Below are positions 34,070 through 43,206 of a stretch of 64,000 bases of DNA, piece by piece (position 1 is the stretch's first letter; each line of letters opens with the position of its first letter). The translations under genes and the position numbers were made by a program. Origin of the DNA: Protaetiibacter sp. (lineage in GTDB: Bacteria; Actinomycetota; Actinomycetes; Actinomycetales; Microbacteriaceae). The stretch covers positions 248,001 through 312,000 of the forward strand of contig JASLGG010000032.1 of assembly GCA_030150265.1 (NCBI GenBank), in the 5' to 3' direction. Under the pieces are notes generated by a model. The model was not told where the DNA came from. It saw only the letters and a list, made by a program, of their open reading frames with translations, and ran no database searches.

Positions 34070-35234
34070 TGGCGGCGGCCTTGGCCTTGTTCCAGATCTC
34101 CACGATGCGGGCCTGCGCCTCGGTGACCGCCCCGTTCTGCATGGTGCCGATCTGCTCGGGCGTGAAGAACACCATGTCGAGCATCTCGAAGCCGGCGTCC
34201 TCCGCGGCCTGCTCGATGCCGGCCTCGCCCGTGTGGTATCCGATGTAGTCGAGCTCGGCGAGCGCGTTCTCGGGCGTCAGCACGTAGTTGATGAACGCGT
34301 GCGCGGCCTCCGGATGCGGTGCCCCCGCGGCGATCGCCCAGTTGTCCATCCACAGCTCGGTGGCGGGCGCACCGAGCACCCACTTCCAGCGGTCCGGCTT
34401 CGGGCTGTTCATGATGCCGAGGCGGGCGTCGCCGTTCCACACCTGCATGAGCACCTGGCTCGCCTGCGGGATCGCCTCGCCGCCCGGGTAGGAGTCGAAC
34501 TTGGCGATGTGCGGCGCGAGGTCCTCGACGACGAACTTCTCGGCGGCGTCGAGGTGCGCGGGGTCGGTCGTGGTCCACACGATGCCGTTGGCCCAGAAGT
34601 AGATGCCGACGATGTCGGAGGGGTCGTCGAGCACCGAGGTCTTGCCGCTCGCCTCCTTCTGGGCGGCGTCGATGAAGTCGCTCCAGGTGGAGAGCTCGCG
34701 GGTGATGACGGTCGTGTCGTAGACGAAGCCGGTCGTGCCCCAGGCCTTGCAGATCGAGTACTCGTTCTGGGGGTCCCAGTCCTGCCCGAGGAAGGCGGGG
34801 TCCATGTGCGAGATGTTCGGGATGAGGTCGAGGTTGAGCTTGGTGAGCAGCCCGTTCTGCGCCATCCCGGGCACGAAGACGCCGGTCGGCACGACGATGT
34901 CGTAGCCGCTCGTGCCCTTGGCCGAGGTGAGCTTGGCGATCATCTCCTCGTTGGAGGCGAAGGCGTCCATCGTGATGGTCGGCCCGAAGTCCTTGGTGAA
35001 GGCGTCGAGCACCTCGGGGGCGTCGTAGTCGCCCCAGCTGTAGATCGACAGCTCGCCCTCGAGCGCGCCGCCGGTGGCCTGCGTGCCGGGCTTCGTGGCG
35101 GGCGTGCACGCCGCGAGGGCCGCGGCGGTGCCGACCATGGCGCTCAGCTCGAGGAAGCGGCGGCGCGAAAGCTCGCGCGCGATGCGCGGGGCGGCGGCGC
35201 GGGAGGCGAGGATGCGGATGTCGGGCTCGCTCAT
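34062..35234 (-). CDS. spermidine/putrescine-type substrate-binding protein (PotD-like)
   Basis: A 390-residue binding protein. The N-terminus has the twin-arginine-type SRRRFLEL followed by a lipobox with Cys43 (ALAAC), so it is probably a Tat-exported lipoprotein. The mature part shows ELSIYSWGDYDAPEVLDAFTKDFG, typical of PotD/PotF, and the ligand region WGTTGFVYD. Polyamine or another organic amine is the expected ligand. Confidence 0.92.
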   Translation of the reverse strand: MSEPDIRILASRAAAPRIARELSRRRFLELSAMVGTAAALAACTPATKPGTQATGGALEGELSIYSWGDYDAPEVLDAFTKDFGPTITMDAFASNEEMIAKLTSAKGTSGYDIVVPTGVFVPGMAQNGLLTKLNLDLIPNISHMDPAFLGQDWDPQNEYSICKAWGTTGFVYDTTVITRELSTWSDFIDAAQKEASGKTSVLDDPSDIVGIYFWANGIVWTTTDPAHLDAAEKFVVEDLAPHIAKFDSYPGGEAIPQASQVLMQVWNGDARLGIMNSPKPDRWKWVLGAPATELWMDNWAIAAGAPHPEAAHAFINYVLTPENALAELDYIGYHTGEAGIEQAAEDAGFEMLDMVFFTPEQIGTMQNGAVTEAQARIVEIWNKAKAAASA

Positions 35235-36406
35235 GATGCGGCTCCTTCGAGGTCGATGCCGGGGTCGGGGACGGATGCGGCCTGGTCGGCCGGGAAGAAG
35301 CGCACGTGCTCGGGAGCCCAGTGGCAGCGCACCCGCTCGCCGGCGGCGAGGGCGGGCGCATCGGGGGCGGGGCGGCGGGCGAGGAGCGTGCGGCCGTCGT
35401 CGAGCCGCAGCTGGTACTGCACCGTCTCGCCGAGCGGGGAGCTCGCGAGCAGCGTGGCGACCACCTCGTCCGCGGCCGACCCGGAGCCGCCCGGAGCCGC
35501 CTCCAGCCGCACGTGCTCGGGGCGTACCGCCGCGATCGCCGCGGCCCCCTCGGCCCCGGGCGGCGGGGCCTGGCCCACGAGGCGCATGCCGCCGGCGTCG
35601 AGCGCGCCGCCCGTGATCGTGCCCTCGAAGAAGTTCTGCTGGCCGACGAACGCCGCCACGAAGGCGCTCGAGGGCTCGGCGTAGACGGTCGTCGGGTCGG
35701 CGAGCTGCTCGATCCGTCCGTCGCGCATGATCGCGATGCGGTCGCTCATCGAGAGCGCCTCGCCCTGGTCGTGCGTGACGAACACGAAGGTGATGCCGAG
35801 CTCGTTCTGCAGCAGCTTGAGCTCGAGCTGCATCTCCTCGCGCAGCTGCCGGTCGAGGGCTCCGAGCGGCTCGTCGAGCAGCAGCACGGCGGGGCGGTTG
35901 ACGAGCGCGCGGGCGAGCGCGATGCGCTGCTGCTGGCCGCCGGAGAGCTGGGTGGGCTTGCGGTCGGCGAAGCGCCGCATCCGCACGAGGTCGAGCGCCT
36001 GCACGACCCGCTCGGTGATCTCCGCGCGGGGCACCCGGCGCTGGCGCAGGCCGTAGGCGACGTTCTCGGCGACGCTCATGTGCGGGAAGAGGGCATATGC
36101 CTGGAAGACGGTGTTGACGTCGCGGCGGTAGGGCGGGACGCCGATCACCGAGGAGCCGGAGACGCGGATCTCGCCGGCGTCCGGGTGCTCGAAGCCCGCG
36201 ATCATCCGCAGCGTCGTCGTCTTGCCGCAGCCGGAGGGGCCGAGCAGGCAGATGAACTCGCCCGCCGCGATGTCGAGGTCGATGCCGTCCACGGCGAGCG
36301 CGTCGCCGTATCGCTTGGTCAGCCCGCGCACGCGAACCTCGCCGCGCGCGCCGGCCTGGGCCGTCCCCGCGCCGTCGGCGGATGCCGCCGTCTGCGTCGT
36401 CACCAC
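35231..36406 (-). CDS. spermidine/putrescine-type ABC ATPase (PotA-like)
   Basis: A 391-residue ATPase: Walker [11 protein letters not shown]-loop [12 protein letters not shown], signature LSGGQQQR, Walker [12 protein letters not shown], and a C-terminal TOBE domain ([11 protein letters not shown]). The start is a GTG at 36406 or its neighbour at 36403; AGGGGG lies nine bases before the first. It is the first gene of the minus-strand operon PotA-D-B-C, amidohydrolase, flavoprotein, cupin, so uptake and breakdown of one amine are co-expressed. Confidence 0.93.
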   Translation of the reverse strand: MVTTQTAASADGAGTAQAGARGEVRVRGLTKRYGDALAVDGIDLDIAAGEFICLLGPSGCGKTTTLRMIAGFEHPDAGEIRVSGSSVIGVPPYRRDVNTVFQAYALFPHMSVAENVAYGLRQRRVPRAEITERVVQALDLVRMRRFADRKPTQLSGGQQQRIALARALVNRPAVLLLDEPLGALDRQLREEMQLELKLLQNELGITFVFVTHDQGEALSMSDRIAIMRDGRIEQLADPTTVYAEPSSAFVAAFVGQQNFFEGTITGGALDAGGMRLVGQAPPPGAEGAAAIAAVRPEHVRLEAAPGGSGSAADEVVATLLASSPLGETVQYQLRLDDGRTLLARRPAPDAPALAAGERVRCHWAPEHVRFFPADQAASVPDPGIDLEGAAS

Positions 36407-36561
36407 GATGTGAAACCCCCTACGGTCAGTCACATTCAAGACCAGTCCGGGGCGATCCGCAACGGATCCCGTCGTGATCGCCCACCGAGACTGCGGATCG
36501 ATCGGATTCGCGGCGTCCGGATGCGGGAATCCGTCGTCACTGCGCGGGCTACCCTGGTGCC

Positions 36562-37107
36562 ATGCCCCGCATCCGTCCCGCCGAGCCGGGCGAGGTGGCG
36601 GCGCTCGCGGCGCTCGCCGCCGCGACGTTCCCGCTCGCCTGCCCGCCGCACACGACGGATGCCGCGAAGGCCGCCTTCATCGCCGCCCACCTCGGCGAGG
36701 CCTCCTTCGCCGGCTACCTGGCGGACCCGGCGCGCACCGTGCTCGTCGCCGAGGAGGAGGGACGCCTCGTGGGCTACACGATGCTCGTCGCCGGCGAGCC
36801 CGCCGATCCGGATGTCGCGGTCGCGGTCACGCGCCGGCCCGCGATCGAGCTCTCCAAGTGCTACGTGCACCCGGACGCCCACGGCACGGGCGCGGCCGCC
36901 GCGCTCATAGACGCGAGCCTCGACGTCGCACGCGCGGCGGGCGCCGCGAGCGTCTGGCTCGGCGTCAACCAGCAGAACGCGCGGGCCCAGCGCTTCTACG
37001 GCAAGCACGGCTTCGCACGCGTCGGCGTCAAGCGCTTCCTGGTGGGCGACCGCCACGAGGACGACTTCGTGCTCGAACGCGCCCTCGACGACGCGCCGGT
37101 GCGATAG
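36562..37107 (+). CDS. GNAT family N-acetyltransferase
   Basis: A 181-residue acetyltransferase. The acetyl-CoA site reads CYVHPDAHGTGAAAALIDASLD (motif A, R/Q-x-x-G-x-G/A relaxed to H-G-T-G), followed by VWLGVNQQNARAQRFYGKHGFARVG, the usual motif B. It is close to the RimI/PaiA-type group, which acetylates polyamines or protein N-termini. It is divergent from the polyamine-type importer, so polyamine acetylation is a possible but unproven role. Confidence 0.88.
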   Translation: MPRIRPAEPGEVAALAALAAATFPLACPPHTTDAAKAAFIAAHLGEASFAGYLADPARTVLVAEEEGRLVGYTMLVAGEPADPDVAVAVTRRPAIELSKCYVHPDAHGTGAAAALIDASLDVARAAGAASVWLGVNQQNARAQRFYGKHGFARVGVKRFLVGDRHEDDFVLERALDDAPVR

Positions 37108-37116
37108 CTTCTCCCC

Positions 37117-37800
37117 ATGCGCCCGCTGTTCGCCGTGCTCCGCGCCGCCGCAGCGGCGCTCACCGTCGCCGCCGTCGTCGCCCAGCTCGTGCGGAGCCTC
37201 GAGGTCTGGAGCGCCGCGGGCGCGCCCGACGTGGGCACCAAGCTCGTCAACTTCTTCTCCTTCTTCACGATCCAGTCGAACATCGTGGCGGCGGTGTCGC
37301 TCGCGGTCGGCGCGGTGCTGCTGCTGCGGAGCCGGGCCGAGGACCCGCGCTGGTACGGGGTGCTGCGCGCCTGCGCCACGACCTACATCGCGACCACGGG
37401 CATCGTCTACAACCTGCTGCTGCGCGGCATCGAGCTGCCGCAGGGCACGACCGTCGCGTGGTCGAACGAGGTGCTGCACGTCGTGGTGCCGGTGCTCGTC
37501 GTGCTCGACTGGTTCCTCTCGCCCGGCCGCCGCTGCCTCGGCTGGGGCGTCGTCGGCGTCATCGTGGTCTACCCGATCGTGTGGGCGGCCTACACGATGA
37601 TCCGGGGGCCGTTCGTGCATGACGCCCTCACGGGCGCGACGAGCTGGTACCCCTACCCGTTCCTCAACCCCGACACCTCGCCGAACGGCTACCTCTCGGT
37701 GGCCTTCTACGTGCTGCTCATCGCGGTCGTCATCGGGGCCGCGGGCACCGGTGTCGTGGCGGTGTCGCGGGCGCGACGGCGCACCCCGGCGTCGGCCTAG
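37117..37800 (+). CDS. Pr6Pr family membrane protein
   Basis: A 227-residue membrane protein with six helices. The motifs VNFFSFFTIQSNIVAAVS and a loop WSNEVLHVVVPVLVVLDWFL, plus SWYPYPFLNP near the end, are those of the Pr6Pr family, common in actinobacteria and without a settled function. His in the fourth helix (LHVVVP) suggests a buried active site as in androgen-inducible hydrolase-like proteins. Its stop shares a CTAG with the convergent nuclease gene stop. Confidence 0.8.
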   Translation: MRPLFAVLRAAAAALTVAAVVAQLVRSLEVWSAAGAPDVGTKLVNFFSFFTIQSNIVAAVSLAVGAVLLLRSRAEDPRWYGVLRACATTYIATTGIVYNLLLRGIELPQGTTVAWSNEVLHVVVPVLVVLDWFLSPGRRCLGWGVVGVIVVYPIVWAAYTMIRGPFVHDALTGATSWYPYPFLNPDTSPNGYLSVAFYVLLIAVVIGAAGTGVVAVSRARRRTPASA

Positions 37801-38408
37801 CGGCGCATCGCCTCGAGCATCCGGTCGGCGAGCACCACGAGACGGTGGATCTCGTCCTCGTCGCGGTCGACCCAGCGGGTCTCGGGAACGCCGCTCACCG
37901 GCACGAAGTCGTCGTGCTGCTCCCACACCACGAGGGTGCGCTCGGCCCCGAGCACGTACTGCTGCCACCACACCTGCCGCAGGTAGTGGCGGGGGATCGA
38001 GCGCCAGGGCGAGCGCGTGGTCTTGATCTCGCACAGCTCGAGCGCTCCGGCCCGCTCCCGGATGCCGTCGGGCGTCGCGAGGTGGGCGCGGGCGCCGTCG
38101 GCGTGGAAGAGCGCCGCGTTGCCCGCGAACCCCGGATGCTGCCGCGCCACCCAGCGCCCGATCTCCGGCTCGCGCTCGCGGCCGTGCCGCGTGTAGGCGT
38201 TGCCCGCGAAGCCCGTGCCGAGCAGCTTGTCGCGCGCGACCGTGCGCACCGCGGCGTCGCCGGTGAGGCGTGCGACATCCGTGGCGGTCACCCCGTGCGA
38301 TCGCGCCCGCAGCCAGACGACGCGGTCGGTGCCGTCGGCCACGACGCGCTCGCGGTACGGCACCGGCGGTGCGTCGAAGAGCGCGAGGGTCTGCTGCACG
38401 GATGCCAT
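37797..38408 (-). CDS. YqaJ-type exonuclease domain protein
   Basis: A 203-residue protein of the YqaJ/lambda-exonuclease nuclease fold. The catalytic core includes GREREPEIGRWVARQHPGF and the D/E-x-K element ELCEIKTTRSPW, followed by HYLRQVWWQQYVLGAERTLVVWE, the YqaJ signature of a conserved Gln-Tyr helix. Such nucleases are usually phage recombinases paired with a RecT/Beta annealing protein, but no phage gene is nearby. Standalone chromosomal copies are common in Microbacteriaceae. It may process double-stranded DNA ends. Confidence 0.83.
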   Translation of the reverse strand: MASVQQTLALFDAPPVPYRERVVADGTDRVVWLRARSHGVTATDVARLTGDAAVRTVARDKLLGTGFAGNAYTRHGREREPEIGRWVARQHPGFAGNAALFHADGARAHLATPDGIRERAGALELCEIKTTRSPWRSIPRHYLRQVWWQQYVLGAERTLVVWEQHDDFVPVSGVPETRWVDRDEDEIHRLVVLADRMLEAMRR

Positions 38409-38535
38409 GCTCGCACGGGCCGGCGACGGGGGTCGGCAGGCGCCGCCGGGTCGGTTGAGAACACCCGCTTCCGTACGCGGAAACGACATGCCGGCACGCC
38501 CCTGACGATCTACGGCGCCTGGGCAGTCGCTGCCG

Positions 38536-39632
38536 TCAGGGCACGCGCAGCTCCCGGATCGGCTCCCGGCTGCTGGCCACCGCCGCCGGCGCGGTGGCGG
38601 CGAGCACGGGTGTAAGAATCGCGAGCAGCCCGAGCGCAGTGATGAACCCGGGGTCGGGGAGCGGATCACCTGACGACAGCAGCACTGCGAGTCCTGTGGC
38701 GATGCCAAGGAGCGAGCCGAGGCCGGCCAGCAGGGCCGTCTGCATGAGCAACAGCACGACGATAGAGGACCGTGTCGCACCCAGCGCACGTCGTCGCCCG
38801 AAGTCCTTTCGCCGCATCATCACGAGTCCGAACAGCACGGCCGCGACCAGCATCCCGCTGAAGCCGAGCAGCATCACGACGAGACCTCGCGAGAACGTGC
38901 CGAGCTGATCCTGGATGAGGCCTCGCAGCTGCGCGAGGGTCTCACTCGTGCGCACGGTGACCTTGCTCGGATCATCGGCTTCGAGCAGCGGCAGCACGGA
39001 ATCGGCGACCGGCCCCACAAGCCCCGGACGCTCCGCGATCACGACGACGAGGTTGACCCTCTCCGCGGCGGCGGATGGCGGGCGCGGGAGCAGCACCAGC
39101 GGTTCGAGCTCCGCCAGGAAGTCGGGGGTCGTCAGCTCGCCGACCATCGTGTAGTCGCGCCCGTCGCTGAGCGTGATGCCGCCGACGGTGTCGACGAGCC
39201 CGAGCGCGCTGAGCGCGGACGGCGACGCATAGGCGGTCCCGCCGTCGATGGGATGCGTGGGTGCGATCCCGAGGCTTTCGAGGTCGTCGCCGTAGGCGAA
39301 TCGGGCGGGCACGCGGGTGCCGTCCGTGACCAGTGCGTTGGTGGCGTCGATCGCGTTCGAGAACGCGCCCGCCCACTCGACGCCGTCGATCCAGGCGATC
39401 CGGGCCAGCGCCGAGGAGCGCACCCCGGCTCCGTCCTCAGCGCGGATCACGATGGATCGGGTTCCTGCGGCGTCGATAGATGCCAGCACCTGCTGCTCGG
39501 CGCCGATCGTGCGCCCCGCGGTGAGCAGCACGGACAGCACCATCCCCGCCACGACGAGCATGGTCAGCACGGAGGCGACCGGCTGGGCGCGCACGGAGGC
39601 GACAGCCTCGCGGGGCATCCGCAGCACGGCGG

Positions 39633-39636
<4 letters not shown>
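38536..39636 (-). CDS. FtsX-like (MacB-type) ABC transporter permease
   Basis: A 366-residue permease with one N-terminal helix (after RAQPVASVLTMLVVAGMVLSVLL), a large extracytoplasmic domain of about 190 residues, and three C-terminal helices, the FtsX/MacB layout. The conserved cytoplasmic RKDFGRRRALGATRSSIVVLLL lies between helices 2 and 3. It is coupled to the ATPase gene by a four-base overlap. MacB-type transporters do not pull substrate through a channel but drive a periplasmic adaptor; here that adaptor is the gene at 40277-41356. Confidence 0.9.
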
Positions 39637-40276
<640 letters not shown>

Positions 40277-40280
<4 letters not shown>

Positions 40281-41356
40281 GAACGCGATCCGTCGGCTGG
40301 CACGCGCACCCGCACCCCCGCGCCGACTCCTTCGATCACCGAGGAGCCCCGTGCGGACGCGACCACCGTGACCGTGATCCTTGTGCCGTGTTCGTCCACC
40401 ACGGCGATCTCGCCCGACGCCGTCGTGACGAGCGCGGCGGAGGGCACGACGAGTCCGTGCACGGGCTCGCTCGTGATCACCCGTGCGGCCAGCATCACCT
40501 CGCCGACCGCCGGTACCTGGTCGCATCCCTCGCCGCAGAGCGGAAGCTCACCCGTGGGTCGTACGTTCAGGTTCACGGTCTGGGAAGGCTGGTCGCGCAC
40601 TTGGTCGGCGATCGCGCCGTTCCAGAGGGTGCCATCGGGCGCGGTGATCTCCACGCGCGTGCCCGTCGGCACCATCGCTGCCTGAGCGTCGGTCGCGGGG
40701 ATGCGGAACCCCGGGGTCGCGGAGAGCAGCTCCACAGCCTCCTCGCCGCCCGCGAGGGACGCGCCGACCTTGACGACCTGAGGATCGAGCCGCACCCTGG
40801 CGGGCAGGGTCGGTACGAAGATCACATCGCCGAGCTCGACGACGCCGGTCGCGGTCACGCCGAGCGACCTCTGCCACGCGCGGATCGCTCGATCGGTGCT
40901 CGACCCCGCGTTGCCGTCGACAGCGCCGGTGTAGAGACCGAGAGTCGCGAGCAGCTGCTGCAGCTGCGCGACATCCTGCCCCGACGCCGACCGGGCGATG
41001 CTGCGGAACGCAGGCACCGCCCCGGCGGCGATCACCACCGGGCGGAGGTCGACGCTGTAGAGCACTGCGCCCGGCGTCGCCTCGGAGCCAGGATCGATCG
41101 TGACGGTCGTGACGATCCCGCTCGCGCGGTTCGCTCCCGTACCCGCCGGTTCCCAACTCGCCAGAGCAGTCATCGTGAGTGCGGACCCGACCTCGCCCTC
41201 GTGCACCGTCGCGTGGGTGTATGCGGCCTCCGCGAGGGGGCGGGCGGACGGGCTCAGGATGGTGGCAGTCGCCCAGGCCGCGCCGCCTGCGCCGATCAGG
41301 ATGCCCACGATGAGGGCCGCCCAGGCGAGCCATCGACGGCGGGGCGGGTCAGTCAT
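40277..41356 (-). CDS. peptidoglycan-binding adaptor-like protein of the export cassette
   Basis: A 359-residue membrane-anchored protein. After one N-terminal helix (WAALIVGILIGAGGAAW) it has a beta-rich region, a peptidoglycan-binding_1-like module at about residues 125-170 (ASGQDVAQLQQLLATLGLYTGAVDGNAGSSTDRAIRAWQ), then beta-barrel-type segments as in MacA/HlyD adaptors (AVVDEHGTRITVTV). The combination of adaptor and wall-binding module suits a monoderm exporter that spans to the cell wall. It is the first gene of the operon with the ATPase and permease, and divergent from the secreted peptide gene. Confidence 0.85.
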
Positions 41357-41366
41357 GCATCAATGT

Positions 41367-41395
41367 TTGACTAAACGCTCAGTTTTGTCCATACT
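41367..41395 (+). promoter_or_regulatory. promoter of the secreted peptide gene with internal dyad
   Basis: TTGACT (41367-41372) and CATACT (41390-41395) are separated by 17 bases, the best vegetative-type promoter in the window. Between them ACTAAAC (41370-41376) and GTTTTGT (41382-41388) are near-perfect inverted repeats, a likely repressor site of TetR-like form that could also affect the divergent exporter. The regulator is not encoded next to it. Confidence 0.65.
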
Positions 41396-41436
41396 GCCCA
41401 CATCTGAATCGACGACGATTCCATAAGGAGCTAAGA

Positions 41437-41766
41437 ATGAAGAAGAAGGCGCTGAGCGGCATCGGCGCCGCTGCCACGATCGCGGCGGTTCTCGCGCTCA
41501 TCACGCCCATGCCGGCGTACGCACTCGACTTCTCATGGGGGGCGAAGAACTGCACATCATCGAGCACGTACGTGTACACCAAGGGCACGGGTACCGGCAA
41601 CATCACGCACTCCCATCGCCCCTACGGTTCGAGCACCTCGAGCACGTACGTTGCCAACCATGGCGCTATCTACACGACCACGGCCAAGACCTTCTGGTTC
41701 GGTTACACCTCGATCGCGAGCGTTGCCGGCGCCGGGGCGAGCACGGCCTCCATCTACTGCGGCTGA
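41437..41766 (+). CDS. small secreted bacteriocin-like peptide
   Basis: A 109-residue precursor with a clear Sec signal peptide (MKKKALSGIGAAATIAAVLALI) and predicted cleavage after AYA at residue 29, leaving about 80 residues. The mature part is rich in Ser, Thr, Tyr and Gly, is nearly neutral, contains GNITHSHRPYGSSTSST, and has two Cys, one near each end (KNC and IYCG), which could form a disulfide. Lactococcin-972-like bacteriocins have a similar size, export route and His/Ser/Thr/Tyr-rich core, and lie beside ABC transporters, but the classical one lacks Cys, so family membership is uncertain. AAGGAG lies seven bases before the ATG. Confidence 0.7.
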   Translation: MKKKALSGIGAAATIAAVLALITPMPAYALDFSWGAKNCTSSSTYVYTKGTGTGNITHSHRPYGSSTSSTYVANHGAIYTTTAKTFWFGYTSIASVAGAGASTASIYCG

Positions 41767-41773
41767 ACGACAC

Positions 41774-42397
41774 ATGGCACGACTCGCGGCGATCTCCGCG
41801 GTTGCTGCGGTGCTCGTCGGGCTGTGCCTGGCGGGGTGCGCGACGGACAACGCGCACCCCGCCCCGCGCCCGACTGTCGATGTGCTCAGCGACGCGGACA
41901 GGGCGCGGATCACCCAGAAGGAACTTGACGACGTCTGGGCGACCTCCGGCCTGCCGGATAGCCAGCGCCCTGTGGGGATCGAGATGGTCCGCTACGTCAC
42001 CCTCGACGATTGGGCGGAAGTGATCGCCGCATGCATGACGGAGGAAGGCGCCCCCACCGCCGCCGAGGACGGCGGGCTGATGATGAAAACCACGGCGGAG
42101 ACCGCGCCCGTGTTCGCGATGGCGCGGTATGTGTGCCAGAGCAGGTATCCCACCGATCCCGTGATGCTGACGCCACTCAACCAGAGTCAGTTGCGTTACC
42201 TCTACGCCTACTACGCGGGCTCGTACCGCGACTGTCTGCGCGAACACGGTGCCGAGATGCCGGAACTGCCTTCGGAGCAGACATTCGTCGACAACTATCG
42301 CGGGCAGTCGTGGGACCCGTTGAGAGGTATCCCCGACGTGCTTCTCGCCGAGGTCATGGCGGCATGTCCGCAGCGTCCCGAAGGCGTGTTCGGATGA
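41774..42397 (+). CDS. Cys-rich lipoprotein next to the secreted peptide
   Basis: A 207-residue lipoprotein with a signal peptide ending in the lipobox LAGC (Cys22). Four further Cys residues occur in IAACMTEE, RYVCQSR, RDCLREH and MAACPQR, spaced as in several uncharacterised actinobacterial lipoproteins. It starts seven bases after the peptide gene stop and has no clear ribosome site of its own, so it is probably co-translated with it. A surface anchor or immunity-like role for the peptide system is possible but unproven. No known domain was recognised. Confidence 0.75.
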   Translation: MARLAAISAVAAVLVGLCLAGCATDNAHPAPRPTVDVLSDADRARITQKELDDVWATSGLPDSQRPVGIEMVRYVTLDDWAEVIAACMTEEGAPTAAEDGGLMMKTTAETAPVFAMARYVCQSRYPTDPVMLTPLNQSQLRYLYAYYAGSYRDCLREHGAEMPELPSEQTFVDNYRGQSWDPLRGIPDVLLAEVMAACPQRPEGVFG

Positions 42398-42468
42398 CAC
42401 CGCGCGCGTCGGGAGAGCCTCAAGCCGCCGCATAGGGAACTCCCAGCGAACGGAGCAGAATCGGCAAG

Positions 42469-43206
42469 GTGACGACCTCCGCCCCCGGCCCCGCGCCACT
42501 GACCCGACCCGACGGGGCACCCGTGCGCGCGCTCGTGGTGGATGACGAGCCCTCGCTGGGCGAGCTCATCCAGATGGCGCTCCGGTACGAGGGCTGGCAG
42601 GTGGAGGTCGCCACCGAGGGGGCGTCGGCGCTCGCCAAGGCGCGCAGCTTCCGTCCCGACGTGATCGTGCTCGACATCATGATGCCGGGCCTCGACGGCC
42701 TCGAGGTGCTGCGCCGGCTGCGGGCGTCCGGCGACGACGTCGCCGTGCTGTTCCTCACCGCGAAGGACGCCGTGACCGACCGCGTGGTCGGCCTCACCGC
42801 GGGCGGCGACGACTACGTCACGAAGCCGTTCAGCCTCGAGGAGGTCGTGGCCCGGCTGCGCGGGCTGCTGCGTCGCACGGGCCGTGGCGTCACCGGCTAC
42901 ACCGACCCGGTGCTCCGGGTCGGCGACCTGACGCTCGACGAGGAGAGCTACGAGGTCGCGCGCGCCGGGCGCCCCATCGAGCTCACCGCCAAGGAGTTCG
43001 AGCTGCTGCGCTACCTCATGCGCAACCCGCGCCGCGTCGTCAGCAAGCTGCAGATCCTCGACCGGGTGTGGAGCTACGACTTCGAGGGCCGGTCGAGCAT
43101 CGTCGAGATCTACATCTCCTACCTGCGCAAGAAGCTCGAGGCCGACGGCCCGCCCCTCATCCACACCGTGCGGGGCGTCGGATACCTCATCAAGCCGGCG
43201 GCATGA
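42469..43206 (+). CDS. OmpR/PhoB-type response regulator
   Basis: A 245-residue regulator starting at a GTG. The receiver domain has LVVDDEPSLGELIQMALRYEG, phospho-acceptor Asp69 in VIVLDIMMPG, and Lys in DDYVTKPFSLEE. The winged-helix domain begins PVLRVGDLTLDEESYEV and has LTAKEFELLRYLMRNPRRVVSK. It resembles the mycobacterial TcrA/TrcR and MprA group. It overlaps the kinase gene by four bases. Confidence 0.93.
   Translation: MTTSAPGPAPLTRPDGAPVRALVVDDEPSLGELIQMALRYEGWQVEVATEGASALAKARSFRPDVIVLDIMMPGLDGLEVLRRLRASGDDVAVLFLTAKDAVTDRVVGLTAGGDDYVTKPFSLEEVVARLRGLLRRTGRGVTGYTDPVLRVGDLTLDEESYEVARAGRPIELTAKEFELLRYLMRNPRRVVSKLQILDRVWSYDFEGRSSIVEIYISYLRKKLEADGPPLIHTVRGVGYLIKPAA

Noticed and set aside
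28860..36406. Complete Puu putrescine pathway
   Set aside because: Only PuuB-like oxidase and cupin are present. No PuuA, PuuC or PuuD was seen, and an unrelated amidohydrolase is included.
41437..41766. Firm assignment to the lactococcin 972 family
   Set aside because: Size, secretion and context fit, but the peptide has two Cys and I could not see the classical conserved pattern. It is kept as bacteriocin-like only.
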